Origin: SIG402 sp045639045 | GTDB lineage: Bacteria > Bacillota > Clostridia > Christensenellales > Borkfalkiaceae | DNA: 46,899 nt | Direction: 5' to 3' | Assembly: GCA_045639045.1 (NCBI GenBank) | Contig: JAZUCI010000065.1 | Location: 1-46,899 of the forward strand | In this document: in pieces, positions 14,891 through 22,931 of the stretch | Layout: each line of letters opens with the position of its first letter | Position numbering within the stretch: position 1 is the first letter of the stretch | Translations under genes and position numbers: made by a program | Notes under the pieces: generated by a model | Databases searched by the model: none | What the model saw: the letters and a program-made list of their open reading frames with translations, nothing else | What the model was told of the DNA's origin: nothing

Positions 14891-15988
14891 ATGAAAGTTA
14901 AAGCAGCAGTATTCATGGGCCCCATGAAGGATTTTGAAGTAAGAGAATTCGACGTAGTTTCCGCGCCCAAGGGCTATGCCCGTATGGACTTAATTGCAAG
15001 CGGCGTATGCGGTACGGACGTACACATGCATAACGGTAAGCTGGCGGTTGGTTTCCCCAGCATTATCGGGCACGAATTCGTGGGCAGAATTACGGATTTG
15101 GATGAAAAAGTAAGCGCAGCTTACGGCTTAAAAGTGGGCGACGCGGTAATTGCGGATATTGCCGTTCCTTGCGGGGAATGCGTACTTTGCAAAAACGGGG
15201 ACGACGCAAACTGTGTGAACATGAAGGTAACCAACGGGGGCAGTATTTTCCAAGCGCCCTACCTTTACGGCGGTTATACCGAAGTTAACTTTACCCCCCT
15301 TACTAACCTGATTAAAATTCCCGAATCCGTAGACCCCGTTGCGGCGGCGACGTTCGCTTGCCCCGGGCCCACGGCAATCCACGCGTTTTCCTTGGCAAAA
15401 CAAGCGGGCGTAGATTTTAGTAAAATTAACGTGGCGGTAGTGCAAGGTCTTGGCCCCGTTGGGATGTTTGCGGTTGCTTACTTAAAGCGTATGGGTATTC
15501 CCAAAGTGTACGCAATCACCTTTGGCAAGGATGAAAAGCGGGAAGAACGCGCAAAATGCCTTGGTTGCGACCGCGTGTTTGACTTAAAGGGGGAAGACGT
15601 AGCCGCTTTACTGCAAGCGGAAAACGGCGGCCTTGGCGTAGACCTTTGCTTTGAAGCTTCGGGCGCGCCCACCGCAGTACCTATGGGCATCAATATTTTA
15701 AGAAACCGCGGGGTATATTTAGTTCCCGGGCAATACAGCAACTCGGGCGGCATTGAAATTCAACCCCAGCTGATTACCTTTAAGGCGTTGCACATTATCG
15801 GCTCTTCGCAATACTCGGTTTGCGACGTAAAAACCTACCTTTCCTTCCTGGAAAGCAACCCCGATTTACTGCCCAAAATTAAAGCGCTTACCGACCGCTA
15901 TACCGTAGACCAAGTAAACGAAGCGTTTGTAGACGCAAAAGCGAAAAAGAACGTAAAAACCTTGCTGGTAGCAAAGGAAAATTTATAA
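14891..15988 (+). CDS. Zinc-dependent alcohol dehydrogenase (threonine/sorbitol dehydrogenase-like)
   Basis: A 365-residue medium-chain dehydrogenase. Catalytic zinc ligands are in GVCGTDVH and the GHEFVG motif. The structural zinc site is CGECVLCKNGDDANC. The NAD(P)-binding Rossmann motif is VVQGLGPVGMFA. I use the ATG at 14891 because AAAGGAG lies just before it; an in-frame ATG at 14861 has no ribosome binding site. It is the third gene of the glycyl-radical operon, after a small GGGGG/CCCCC hairpin at 14829-14841 that could stabilise the upstream message. It would act on the alcohol/aldehyde side of that pathway. Specificity cannot be assigned. Confidence 0.9.
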   Translation: MKVKAAVFMGPMKDFEVREFDVVSAPKGYARMDLIASGVCGTDVHMHNGKLAVGFPSIIGHEFVGRITDLDEKVSAAYGLKVGDAVIADIAVPCGECVLCKNGDDANCVNMKVTNGGSIFQAPYLYGGYTEVNFTPLTNLIKIPESVDPVAAATFACPGPTAIHAFSLAKQAGVDFSKINVAVVQGLGPVGMFAVAYLKRMGIPKVYAITFGKDEKREERAKCLGCDRVFDLKGEDVAALLQAENGGLGVDLCFEASGAPTAVPMGINILRNRGVYLVPGQYSNSGGIEIQPQLITFKALHIIGSSQYSVCDVKTYLSFLESNPDLLPKIKALTDRYTVDQVNEAFVDAKAKKNVKTLLVAKENL

Positions 15989-16001
15989 TCACGCTTTCCT
16001 T

Positions 16002-16056
16002 ACGGGGGCTTTGCGCTTGGCAAAGCCCCCGTGGTATTTTTAGTGGTATTTTTTTT
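16002..16056 (+). terminator. Terminator of the glycyl-radical operon
   Basis: A perfect 13-bp GC-rich stem (16002-16014 with 16020-16032), a GCTTG loop and then two T-rich runs. Confidence 0.9.
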
Positions 16057-16081
16057 AGTCGCACGCGCATATAGTAAAAAG

Positions 16082-16245
16082 TAGAAACGAAGCAGAACGA
16101 AGTTTATGCGCCACCGATACACACCACCAAGGCGGCATAGTTACAAGCAAGACGAGGCAAACGCGGATTTCGGAAAGGCGCATACCACTTGGTATGTAAC
16201 TGCACCGAAAACGCAAGTTTAACAATGTATTGCGCCGTAAATATG
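16082..16245. repeat. Dispersed structured repeat, copy A
   Basis: Shares with 21725-21875 and 29577-29690 the core GCAAGAC.AGGCAAACGCGG, then a hairpin CATACC-ACTT-GGTATG, then CGCAAGTTTAACA.TGTATTGCG. An outer stem TTTCGG/CCGAAA encloses the hairpin. It also has the 5' module CAGAACGAAGTTTATGCGCC. No reading frame is conserved beyond what the DNA identity forces. It fills most of the gap between the dehydrogenase terminator and the feo promoter. Confidence 0.75.
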
Positions 16246-16274
16246 CCGCCGGAAAAAAATGAAAAAATTTTTTA

Positions 16275-16290
16275 GTTCGCATATGCGAAC
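16275..16290. promoter_or_regulatory. Palindromic operator candidate 1 for feoAB
   Basis: A perfect 16-bp palindrome, GTTCGCATATGCGAAC, ending 3 bp before the -35 box of the feo promoter. An identical copy lies at 16414-16429. It does not resemble a Fur box. A DtxR-family or other metal-responsive regulator is my guess. Confidence 0.7.
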
Positions 16291-16293
16291 CGC

Positions 16294-16322
16294 TTGACAC
16301 CGCACCTTAAAATTCGTATAAT
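16294..16322 (+). promoter_or_regulatory. feoAB promoter
   Basis: Perfect TTGACA (16294-16299), a 17-bp spacer and perfect TATAAT (16317-16322). The transcript would have a leader of about 155 bases that contains a small AAAAGGG/CCCTTTT hairpin and the second palindrome. Confidence 0.85.
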
Positions 16323-16413
16323 ATAAGCGGAAATCAACGAAAAAGGGCATTTTTTACCCTTTTCCCCATCCGTAAAACGCAAACGCGATGCGGATTATAT
16401 TTTTTAACGTATG

Positions 16414-16429
16414 GTTCGCATATGCGAAC
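16414..16429. promoter_or_regulatory. Palindromic operator candidate 2 for feoAB
   Basis: The identical perfect palindrome GTTCGCATATGCGAAC, 139 bp downstream of the first copy and 56 bp before the feoA start, within the transcribed leader. Two identical sites flanking a consensus promoter suggest strong repression, possibly by looping or as a roadblock. Confidence 0.65.
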
Positions 16430-16484
16430 TTAAAGATATGCGGGGCCTTCCCGCGCGCGTTCGCAGTAACGCAAAAGGAGATTT

Positions 16485-16730
16485 ATGCAAAAAAAACTGT
16501 GTGATTTCGCCATTGGCGAAAGCGGAAAAGTAACCAACGTGCTTTCCATCGGCACGGAAGGGATTAAAATTCGCCGCCGCCTATTTGATATGGGCGTAAC
16601 CCCGGGCGCAACCGTAACCTTAAAAAAGCGCGCGCCCCTTGGCGATCCCATTGAAATTACCTTGCGCGGATACCAACTTACTTTACGTAAAAAGGAAGCC
16701 AAAATGGTGGTTGTGGAGGTGGAAGGATGA
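16485..16730 (+). CDS. feoA: Ferrous iron transport protein A
   Basis: An 81-residue SH3-like FeoA, a cytoplasmic partner of FeoB in Fe(II) uptake. Motifs seen: CDFAIGESGKV, IRRRLFDMGVTPGATV and DPIEITLRGYQLTLRKKEA, with the usual length. AAAGGAG precedes the ATG. The stop overlaps the feoB start (ATGA), so the genes are translationally coupled. Confidence 0.95.
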   Translation: MQKKLCDFAIGESGKVTNVLSIGTEGIKIRRRLFDMGVTPGATVTLKKRAPLGDPIEITLRGYQLTLRKKEAKMVVVEVEG

Positions 16731-19036
16731 TACGTTTTGCATTAGCGGGCAACCCCAACTGCGGTAAAACCACCCTTTTTAACGTGCTTACGGGCAGTAC
16801 CGCGCACACGGGCAACTGGCCCGGGGTAACGGTGGATAGAAAGGACGGGATTTACAAAAAATTTGCAGAGCCCATCTCCATCGTGGATCTTCCCGGGATT
16901 TATTCCCTTTCCCCCTACACGCCCGAAGAAGTGATTTCGCGCAACTATATTTTGGACGAGCGCCCCGATTTAGTAATTAACATCGTGGACGCCACCAATT
17001 TAGAACGCAACCTTTACCTAACCACCCAACTACTGGAAATTGACGTTCCCGTGGTGGTTGCCTTAAATATGATGGACGCTTTAGAAAAGAACGGCGACCA
17101 CATTGACGTAGAGGTGTTAGAAGAAAAATTGGGCGTTCCCGTGGTGGAAGTTTCCGCCTTAAAGGGAACGGGGTTAGACCTACTGATGCAACGCGCGTAC
17201 GAAGCGTGCAAAAAGCCCCGCCCCGCGGTAACGGTATTGGAAAATTCCGCGCTTACCCACCTGATTGGGGACGTAAAAATTGCTTTGCAAGCGCAAAGCG
17301 TGCCCCACGCGCTGTTCCACGCGGTAAAACTAATTGAACTGGACGAATTAGAAGTTGCCGCGCATAAAAACCTTTTACCTATGGTAGAAGATTTTAAGAA
17401 AACCTTTTCGGACGACGTATTCGGTACGGACTTTGAAGCGGTAATTGCGGACGCGCGTTACGCGTACATCACCGCGAACTACGCGACCGCCGTACATAAG
17501 CACCCGCACGAAGAAACCGAACTTACCCCCTCTGAAAAAGCGGACCGCGTGTTAACGCACAAGTGGTTTGGGCTACCCCTATTCTTCTTGATTTTATTCG
17601 GGGTGTTCCACCTTACCTTTAGCGAAAACTTTTTGTATTTGGCATCCATCTTCCCATCCTTTGGGGATTGGTGTGAAAAAATGAGCGCCACCACCGTAGG
17701 CAGCATCTTTTTTAGCGAAGGCTTAAACTCCCCGGGCGCCATCCTATTTTACGCGCTGGAAGTAGGCATGGGCTACGTAAGCGACTGGGCAACCGCGGGT
17801 ATGAAATCCCTTGGCGCAAGCGCTTGGGCGGTTGGATTGGTTTGCGACGGGGTTTTGGGGGGTGTATTTTCGGTGCTTTCCTTTATCCCCCAAATTATGG
17901 TTTTATTCTTGCTGTTTTCCATTTTAGAAGATAGCGGCTATATGGCGCGCGTTGCGTTCATATTAGATAAAATTTTACGGAAATTCGGTGTTTCGGGTAG
18001 GGCGTTTATGCCCATGATTATGGGCTTTGGCTGTTCGGTACCCGCAATCGCCAACACGCGTACCTTGGCGGATGAAAAGGAACGGGTGGCAACCATTCGC
18101 GTAATCCCCTTCTTTTCCTGCGGGGCAAAGGTGCCCATTTTAACCGCGATTTCGGGGGGCATCGTAATGGCGTTTGGCATTGGCAACGCCGACCTTATCA
18201 CGTACGGTATGTACCTTTTCGGTATGATCGTGGCGGCGGTTACCCTACTTCTTATGCGTTCCACCACCCTAAAAGGGGAAATTCCCCCCTTCGTTATGGA
18301 ACTGCCCACCTACCACGCGCCCCGCTTTAAGAACTTAATGCTCCTTTTGTGGGATAAAGCCGAGCACTTTATTAAAAAGGCGTTCACCATCGTTCTTGCC
18401 AGCACCATCGTAATTTGGTTTATGTCCAACTTCGGTTGGGATTGGAAAATGGTTTCCAGTATGAACGATTCCATTTTGGCATCCATCGGTAAACTGGTGC
18501 AGCCGTTGTTTACCCCCTTGGGCTTTGGCTCGCAACTGGGGACGTACGGCTGGGTGTTTGCGGTTGCCGCCATCACGGGGCTAATAGCAAAGGAAAACGT
18601 GGTTTCCACCTTCTTTACCATTGCGTGCGCGCTTTCCAGCGTTATTTTGGCAGGCACCGCCGTGGGCATTCCCGAATCGGTGATGCTGGAAGTGCAAGCC
18701 ATGCTTTCTTCGGGGGAAGGTAGCGAATCGGGCGCGTTAGAAGCGGTTGCCATGATTGCCGCAACGGGCATTTCCATACCCGCGCTTATTAGCTTTATTA
18801 TGTTTAATATGACCACCGTTCCCTGCTTTGCCGCGGTTGCCGCCGCAAAAGCCGAACTAAAACAAGGCACCTTTAAGTGGACCTTCCTTTTCTGGGTGGC
18901 AACTTCTTACGTGGTTTCCGCAGTTACCTACTTGGTGGGAACTTGGTGGTGGACGGTATTCCCCGCAGCGGGCGCGCTTGCCCTTGCCGTGGTTTACGCC
19001 TTGATTTTAAGTAAGGAGAAAAAGAAATCCAAATGA
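16727..19036 (+). CDS. feoB: Ferrous iron transporter B
   Basis: A 769-residue Fe(II) transporter. The N-terminal G domain has GNPNCGKTTLFN (G1), NWPGVTVDRK (G2), DLPGIYSL (G3) and NMMD (G4). A helical domain follows, then a C-terminal membrane region with Gate motifs (FGCSVPAIANTRTL, FFSCGAKVPIL) and the later PCFAAVAA block. It overlaps feoA and the downstream Cys-rich gene by ATGA at both ends. Located in the cytoplasmic membrane; probably iron-regulated through the palindromes upstream of feoA. Confidence 0.97.
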   Translation: MIRFALAGNPNCGKTTLFNVLTGSTAHTGNWPGVTVDRKDGIYKKFAEPISIVDLPGIYSLSPYTPEEVISRNYILDERPDLVINIVDATNLERNLYLTTQLLEIDVPVVVALNMMDALEKNGDHIDVEVLEEKLGVPVVEVSALKGTGLDLLMQRAYEACKKPRPAVTVLENSALTHLIGDVKIALQAQSVPHALFHAVKLIELDELEVAAHKNLLPMVEDFKKTFSDDVFGTDFEAVIADARYAYITANYATAVHKHPHEETELTPSEKADRVLTHKWFGLPLFFLILFGVFHLTFSENFLYLASIFPSFGDWCEKMSATTVGSIFFSEGLNSPGAILFYALEVGMGYVSDWATAGMKSLGASAWAVGLVCDGVLGGVFSVLSFIPQIMVLFLLFSILEDSGYMARVAFILDKILRKFGVSGRAFMPMIMGFGCSVPAIANTRTLADEKERVATIRVIPFFSCGAKVPILTAISGGIVMAFGIGNADLITYGMYLFGMIVAAVTLLLMRSTTLKGEIPPFVMELPTYHAPRFKNLMLLLWDKAEHFIKKAFTIVLASTIVIWFMSNFGWDWKMVSSMNDSILASIGKLVQPLFTPLGFGSQLGTYGWVFAVAAITGLIAKENVVSTFFTIACALSSVILAGTAVGIPESVMLEVQAMLSSGEGSESGALEAVAMIAATGISIPALISFIMFNMTTVPCFAAVAAAKAELKQGTFKWTFLFWVATSYVVSAVTYLVGTWWWTVFPAAGALALAVVYALILSKEKKKSK

Positions 19037-19194
19037 TTTGGGATATTATAATTACCGTATGCGCGGTAGCGGTTGTGGTTAGCGTTAGCATTGCCGCCGT
19101 TATCCGCAAAAAAAAGGGTGTTACGGGCTGCGCGGATTGCCCCTATCACGGCAAATGCCACTCCTGCCCCTCTAAGCCCAAAAAAGAAGAGTAA
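19033..19194 (+). CDS. FeoB-associated Cys-rich membrane protein
   Basis: A 53-residue protein starting MIWDIIITVCAVAVVVSVS, that is one membrane helix followed by a cytoplasmic tail. The tail contains CADCPYHGKCHSC (CxxC, then C, CxxC-like spacing) and a Lys-rich end. This matches the small Cys-rich proteins encoded after feoB in many Firmicutes (formerly named for virus attachment protein p12). Start overlaps the feoB stop by ATGA. The cysteines may bind iron or sense redox state; the role is not established. Confidence 0.9.
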   Translation: MIWDIIITVCAVAVVVSVSIAAVIRKKKGVTGCADCPYHGKCHSCPSKPKKEE

Positions 19195-19251
19195 TTTATC
19201 TTTTCACCCTTTCCCTTTGGGGAAGGAAATTACGCCCTTCTATCAAGCAAT

Positions 19252-19281
19252 AAACGGCTCCCTTATGAAAGGGAGCCGTTT
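19252..19281. terminator. Terminator between feo and the convergent ABC transporter gene
   Basis: A perfect 13-bp stem (19252-19264 with 19269-19281) with an ATGA loop. T-runs are short on both strands, so efficiency is uncertain. Confidence 0.65.
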
Positions 19282-19323
19282 GAATTTGTTTACGCTTTGT
19301 TGCGATTGCGCGCCCGTTTTTAG

Positions 19324-21345
19324 TTAAAAAACGTTGTTAAGGGCGGCTTCCGCTTGCTTGTTCGTTGCGTCGTTCAAGCATTTTAATTCGTAGAACTTGC
19401 CTTTTCTTGCCATCAGTTCTTCGTAGGTGCCCGTTTCGGCAACTTTGCCCCCTTCCATAACCACGATGCGGTCTGCATCGCGAATGGTGGAAAGGCGGTG
19501 CGCCACGATAAAGGTGGTGCGCCCTTTTACCGCGCGCGAAATGGCTTGTTGCACGTGGTATTCCGAAACGTTATCAAGCGCGCTTGTCGCTTCGTCCAAA
19601 ATTAACAGGGAGGGATTGCGAATTAGTGCGCGCGCAATGGTTACGCGTTGCTTTTGCCCACCCGAAAGTTTACCGCCGTGTTCACCCACGTTGGTGTTTA
19701 ACCCTTCGGGAAGTTCGGCTATCATGTCGGTTAGGTTGGCGGCTTCTATCACGCGCGCCAAATCCTCTTCGCTATACTTATCCATCCCGTAGGTAATGTT
19801 TTCCCGAATACTACCCGGGAACAAAATACTGTTTTGCGGAACCACCGAAATATGGTGGCGGTATTCGGTTAAATTTAAGTCGGTAAGGGGAACGCCGTCT
19901 ATTTTCACGCACCCTTTTTCGGGGGTTAAAAAGCCGATAATCACGTTCATCAAGGTGGACTTGCCCGAGCCCGAGCTACCCACCACCGCAATACATTCGC
20001 CCGCGTTTACTTTTAGGGAAAAATCCGCAATTACGGGTTCTTCCGCGCCGGGGTAAGTGTAAGAAACGTGATCAAATTCCACGTCCCCACGAACGGTTGT
20101 GGCGTTGGTTTTACCCAAGGAGTATTCCATATCCGTAGAGGACATAATTTCCCCAATGGAAGAAACCGCTTCCATTCCGTGGGTAATGGAAGGAATGCAA
20201 TGCACTAAACCAATCACGTTTGCGCTTAGCGTGGAAAATAAGCTTTGGAATAACAGCACGCTACCAATGGATATTTTACCCGTAATGGCAAGGTAAATAC
20301 AAAACAGTAAACACCCCGCGTTGGTGGTTGCCGAAACCACCCAAAGGGTACTTGCAAACCAACAGTTGGTTTTATCTAACGCGTATCCGCTGCCCGAAAG
20401 GGTTGCGATTTCGCGGTGCATACCCGAAAATTCGCGCTGTTCCAAGCCGTGCGCCTTGGTTACGGGAAGCATTTCCAGCATGGTATTCATATGGCTGCTT
20501 ACCCTTTCGTACTTCCTTCTAAAATCCCTGCTCCGCTTGGCAATGCCCGACCAAAGGATGCGGGAAGCCAACACGTTGATGGGAACCACCAAAAGGAAGA
20601 ACAGCGCAACGGTGCCGCTTCGGGTAATGGCTATGGTTGCCGAAACGATAACCGCAATAAACCCGGGGATTAACTGATCCACGAGAACGGAAATTAGGGT
20701 ATCCACGCTTTCGGTATCTTTGATAAATTTGCTTTGAATTCTACCCGTTTCCATATCCTTATGATAGGTAATGGAAAGCCCTTGCAGTTTTCTTACAACC
20801 GCGCTTCTAACCCCTGCGGAGGTTGTTCTTCTGAGCGTGCTGGAAAAATGCTGCTCTAACGAATAACTAAACGGGTTTTGTACGATAACGATAATCAAAA
20901 ATAGAACGTTCCACCCGATGGAAGCCCAAATGGCATCCGTAATACCCCCAAGCGAAATCGCCTTTTCCGCAAGATCGATAAGGTTTGCGGAAACCAACGG
21001 AATCGCCCAAGAAGGGATGGATTTAATGGTGAAAAATAGGCAAGAAAGCAAAATCATCTTCCAGTTTAACCTGAAAAACTTTTTCAAAAAGCCGTTGCCG
21101 CCCCGCTTTCTTTTTGCGCCGGCTTCCTCCCCCTTTGTAAAAAGTTCGTCGTATTGGGGGATGTACGCATCCGTTTTTCTTAAAAACTTTTCCGCTTTCT
21201 TTTGTTCTTTTTCTTCTGAAACGTGTTGTTTGTGCGCCTTCTTTTCTTTTTCACGCTGCGCTTTTTCTTCTTGCTTTGCGTGTTGCTTGGTTTTCTTTTG
21301 TTCCGCGCTTTCGGGCGAAACGCCTCGTCGGGGAAGGGGTTCCAT
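19324..21345 (-). CDS. ABC exporter, fused membrane and ATP-binding domains
   Basis: A 673-residue half-transporter that would dimerise. Residues 1-80 are an unusual Lys/Glu-rich, coiled-coil-like cytoplasmic extension. Then come six membrane helices (about 95-380) and a nucleotide-binding domain with Walker A GSSGSGKST, Q-loop, signature LSGGQKQR, Walker B LLILDEATSALD and switch VAHRLSTI. The start ATG follows AGGAG at a short distance. Substrate unknown: peptide, lipid or drug export are the usual options for this type. The gene stands alone, behind a strong promoter and a terminator-like hairpin in its leader, which suggests conditional expression. Confidence 0.92.
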   Translation of the reverse strand: MEPLPRRGVSPESAEQKKTKQHAKQEEKAQREKEKKAHKQHVSEEKEQKKAEKFLRKTDAYIPQYDELFTKGEEAGAKRKRGGNGFLKKFFRLNWKMILLSCLFFTIKSIPSWAIPLVSANLIDLAEKAISLGGITDAIWASIGWNVLFLIIVIVQNPFSYSLEQHFSSTLRRTTSAGVRSAVVRKLQGLSITYHKDMETGRIQSKFIKDTESVDTLISVLVDQLIPGFIAVIVSATIAITRSGTVALFFLLVVPINVLASRILWSGIAKRSRDFRRKYERVSSHMNTMLEMLPVTKAHGLEQREFSGMHREIATLSGSGYALDKTNCWFASTLWVVSATTNAGCLLFCIYLAITGKISIGSVLLFQSLFSTLSANVIGLVHCIPSITHGMEAVSSIGEIMSSTDMEYSLGKTNATTVRGDVEFDHVSYTYPGAEEPVIADFSLKVNAGECIAVVGSSGSGKSTLMNVIIGFLTPEKGCVKIDGVPLTDLNLTEYRHHISVVPQNSILFPGSIRENITYGMDKYSEEDLARVIEAANLTDMIAELPEGLNTNVGEHGGKLSGGQKQRVTIARALIRNPSLLILDEATSALDNVSEYHVQQAISRAVKGRTTFIVAHRLSTIRDADRIVVMEGGKVAETGTYEELMARKGKFYELKCLNDATNKQAEAALNNVF

Positions 21346-21413
21346 ACGCTCCTAACACTCCTTTTCGGCTAATTTTACAGCCGTATTTTTTGCGGAATTG
21401 CATCCGCTGATAG

Positions 21414-21448
21414 AAAAAACCCTACTCTTTTTTAGAGTAAGGTTTTTT
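21414..21448 (-). terminator. Terminator-like hairpin in the ABC exporter leader (possible attenuator)
   Basis: On the minus strand AAAAAACCTTACTCT and AGAGTAGGGTTTTTT pair (21434-21448 with 21414-21428, one mismatch) around an AAAAA loop. The stem begins a few bases after the predicted transcription start and ends in T6, about 70 bp before the coding start. It is bidirectional in form. No upstream gene reads into it from the right. Confidence 0.65.
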
Positions 21449-21458
21449 GCTTGCTCAC

Positions 21459-21487
21459 GTTATAGCATATCCGAAAAAGATTGTCAA
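21459..21487 (-). promoter_or_regulatory. Promoter of the ABC exporter
   Basis: On the minus strand a perfect TTGACA (21482-21487), a 17-bp spacer and TATAAC (21459-21464), with TG at the extended -10 position. Confidence 0.75.
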
Positions 21488-21543
21488 TACCTTTTACAAA
21501 AATTATTACAAAAATTTTTTCACACCCCCCCCTAACGGGGCAC

Positions 21544-21592
21544 AACGTAAGTTTAACACCGTATTGCGCCGTAAATTCGCACACGCAAAAGG
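21544..21592. repeat. Dispersed structured repeat, 3' fragment
   Basis: AACGTAAGTTTAACACCGTA and the following bases to about 21592 duplicate the right end of the full copy at 21725-21875 almost exactly, including the CGCACACGCAAAA end. Between the two lie modules also seen near 29510-29560 (AGTTATGCAAGGCT, CAAGCGATACAA). Confidence 0.65.
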
Positions 21593-21724
21593 ATTTTGCA
21601 GTTGAAGAAACAAGCGATACAAATTTGATTGGGTAGAAACAAGTTATGCAAGGCTCGCGAAGGGGTTGGGATACGATAAACCTTGTTGGTTATCGAAGTC
21701 CAACCCCAAAGCAGTAAACGTAGC

Positions 21725-21875
21725 AGAACGAAGTTTATACGCAATCAAAAAGTGGGAGAAGTTGCAAGCAAGACAAGGCAAACGCGGATTTTCCGCAGGG
21801 CGCATACCACTTGGTATGTAACCTACGGAAAAACGTAAGTTTAACACCGTATTGCGCCGTAAATTCGCACACGCA
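21725..21875. repeat. Dispersed structured repeat, copy B
   Basis: Full copy with GCAGAACGAAGTTTATACGC, AGCAAGACAAGGCAAACGCG, the CATACC-ACTT-GGTATG hairpin and TTTAACACCGTATTGCGCCG. Compared with copy A the enclosing stem changes on both sides together (TTTTCCGCAGG with CCTACGGAAAA instead of TTTCGG with CCGAAA), which supports a conserved fold. Confidence 0.75.
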
Positions 21876-21899
21876 AAAAGGGGGCATTTTTCAGCCCCC
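21875..21899 (-). terminator. Terminator of the candidate large RNA
   Basis: On the minus strand GGGGGC, an 8-base TGAAAAAT loop and GCCCCC are followed by T5. It abuts the right end of repeat copy B. Confidence 0.8.
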
Positions 21900-22377
21900 C
21901 TTATATATCTACCGTATTTAGTTGTGAAGGATAGGTTTTTCCGCGTTTCCCCGTTTTACCTTACTTCACGATTGGCTTTTTGCCAAAATATCGGGTAATT
22001 TGCGTTTTTATCCTTTATATAAATGCGCCATTGGACCGTTCTCCTACTTAGATTTTTCTACCGCTAAATATTTTCATATCGGTAGCCTCCAATGTTTTCT
22101 TCCCAAACCTTGGTTTGGCGTTTTTGCTTGCGTATGCCCTTCCGTAAGCCTGTTGCTTTTATTTTTCGGTGGCTTTACGCGTTTACCGTTTTACTATAAA
22201 AGGCTTTATCTTTTTCCGTTGCGGATCGTGCCGCATCATCTTTTAGTTAGTTGGGCGGTCCGTACCTCCTTGTATTTTTTAGGGTGAAAGATAACTACTT
22301 CATCGGAGTATGCTCCTTTTTTTATTTCTTTCGGTTTTGAAATATCTTATTGCATCGGAGTGCTCCTCCCTTTTTCT
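21875..22377 (-). ncRNA. Candidate large structured non-coding RNA, about 500 nt
   Basis: On the minus strand a perfect consensus promoter (22384-22412) predicts a start near 22377, and an intrinsic terminator ends at about 21875. No credible coding frame lies between. Strong local pairings are visible: CCAAACC/GGTTTGG (22103-22118), TTGGC/GCCAA (21972-21986), CTACCG/CGGTAG (22058-22063 with 22080-22085) and GTGAAG+AGGT with ACCT+CTTCAC (21924-21969). A long-range GGACCG/CGGTCC pair (22033-22038 with 22256-22261) closes about 220 bases. Near the 5' end a GGAG...CTCCGATG motif occurs twice (22301-22316 and 22353-22366). It does not match the core sequences of tmRNA, RNase P, SRP or 6S RNA that I know. 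It may belong to, or resemble, the ornate large RNA classes; I cannot assign it. Confidence 0.7.
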
Positions 22378-22383
22378 GACTAT

Positions 22384-22412
22384 ATTATATCATATGGATA
22401 AAATGTTGTCAA
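22384..22412 (-). promoter_or_regulatory. Perfect consensus promoter of the candidate large RNA
   Basis: On the minus strand TTGACA (22407-22412), a 17-bp spacer and TATAAT (22384-22389), with an extended TGA before the -10. Its strength is far above what is seen for most protein genes in the window. Confidence 0.85.
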
Positions 22413-22931
22413 TACTCATTTTTATGTTATTTTTTAACATTATTTTGTTGGTTTGAAACACATTAGGCGGCAAACATGGGGAAATCCACCCCTTTTTTGG
22501 CTTAAAAGCCGAATTTTCGCCCTTGGTTTTTAGGTGAAGAAAAATTTTACACGCTTTGTGAAAAACAAAACGGATTTTTCGCATTTTTGCGCGGTAAAAA
22601 ATTTTTTTGATTTTTTTTATTTTTTCCAGCTTTTTACGTTTAACCCCCAAAAAACGCGGTGTTTTTATAAATTTATAGCATAAGCAAGGGGTTTTTAGTT
22701 AAGCGTGATTTTGCCGCAAAAAGCGGCGGATTAAAAATTTTTTCGGGTTTTTTTACTCTTTTTTACAAGTTTTTCCGTATAAAACGCTTTCGGTCAACGC
22801 TATTTTTGGCAAATCGCGTATATTTTCGTGTTATTTTTTACAACGCGCGTTCGTTTGTTTTTATCATTTGCCCTTTTCGGGCGGTATAACCCCGTTTACG
22901 CCCTTGCCCCCTTCTTCGGCGCAAATAAAAA
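22413..22931. other. Long T-rich, gene-free stretch
   Basis: No coding frame and no repeat family recognised. The plus strand is dominated by T-runs and short stems (for example GCCGCAAAAAGCGGC near 22712 and GGCTTAAAAGCC near 22499). It separates the large RNA promoter from the lipid kinase terminator. Confidence 0.5.

Noticed and set aside
16055..16300. Minus-strand frame of 81 codons in repeat copy A (and similar frames in copy B)
   Set aside because: The protein similarity between copies follows from the DNA repeat itself; there is no ribosome binding site, and the covariation supports a folded nucleic acid, not a coding region.
22000..22287. Plus-strand frame of 95 codons inside the large RNA candidate
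   Set aside because: No ribosome binding site or recognisable protein features, and it lies opposite a strong minus-strand promoter and terminator pair.
21875..22377. tmRNA, RNase P RNA, SRP RNA or 6S RNA
   Set aside because: I looked for their hallmark sequences (tRNA-like ends, GAGGAAAGTCC, SRP tetraloop region, 6S bubble) and did not find them; a model search is still needed to be certain.
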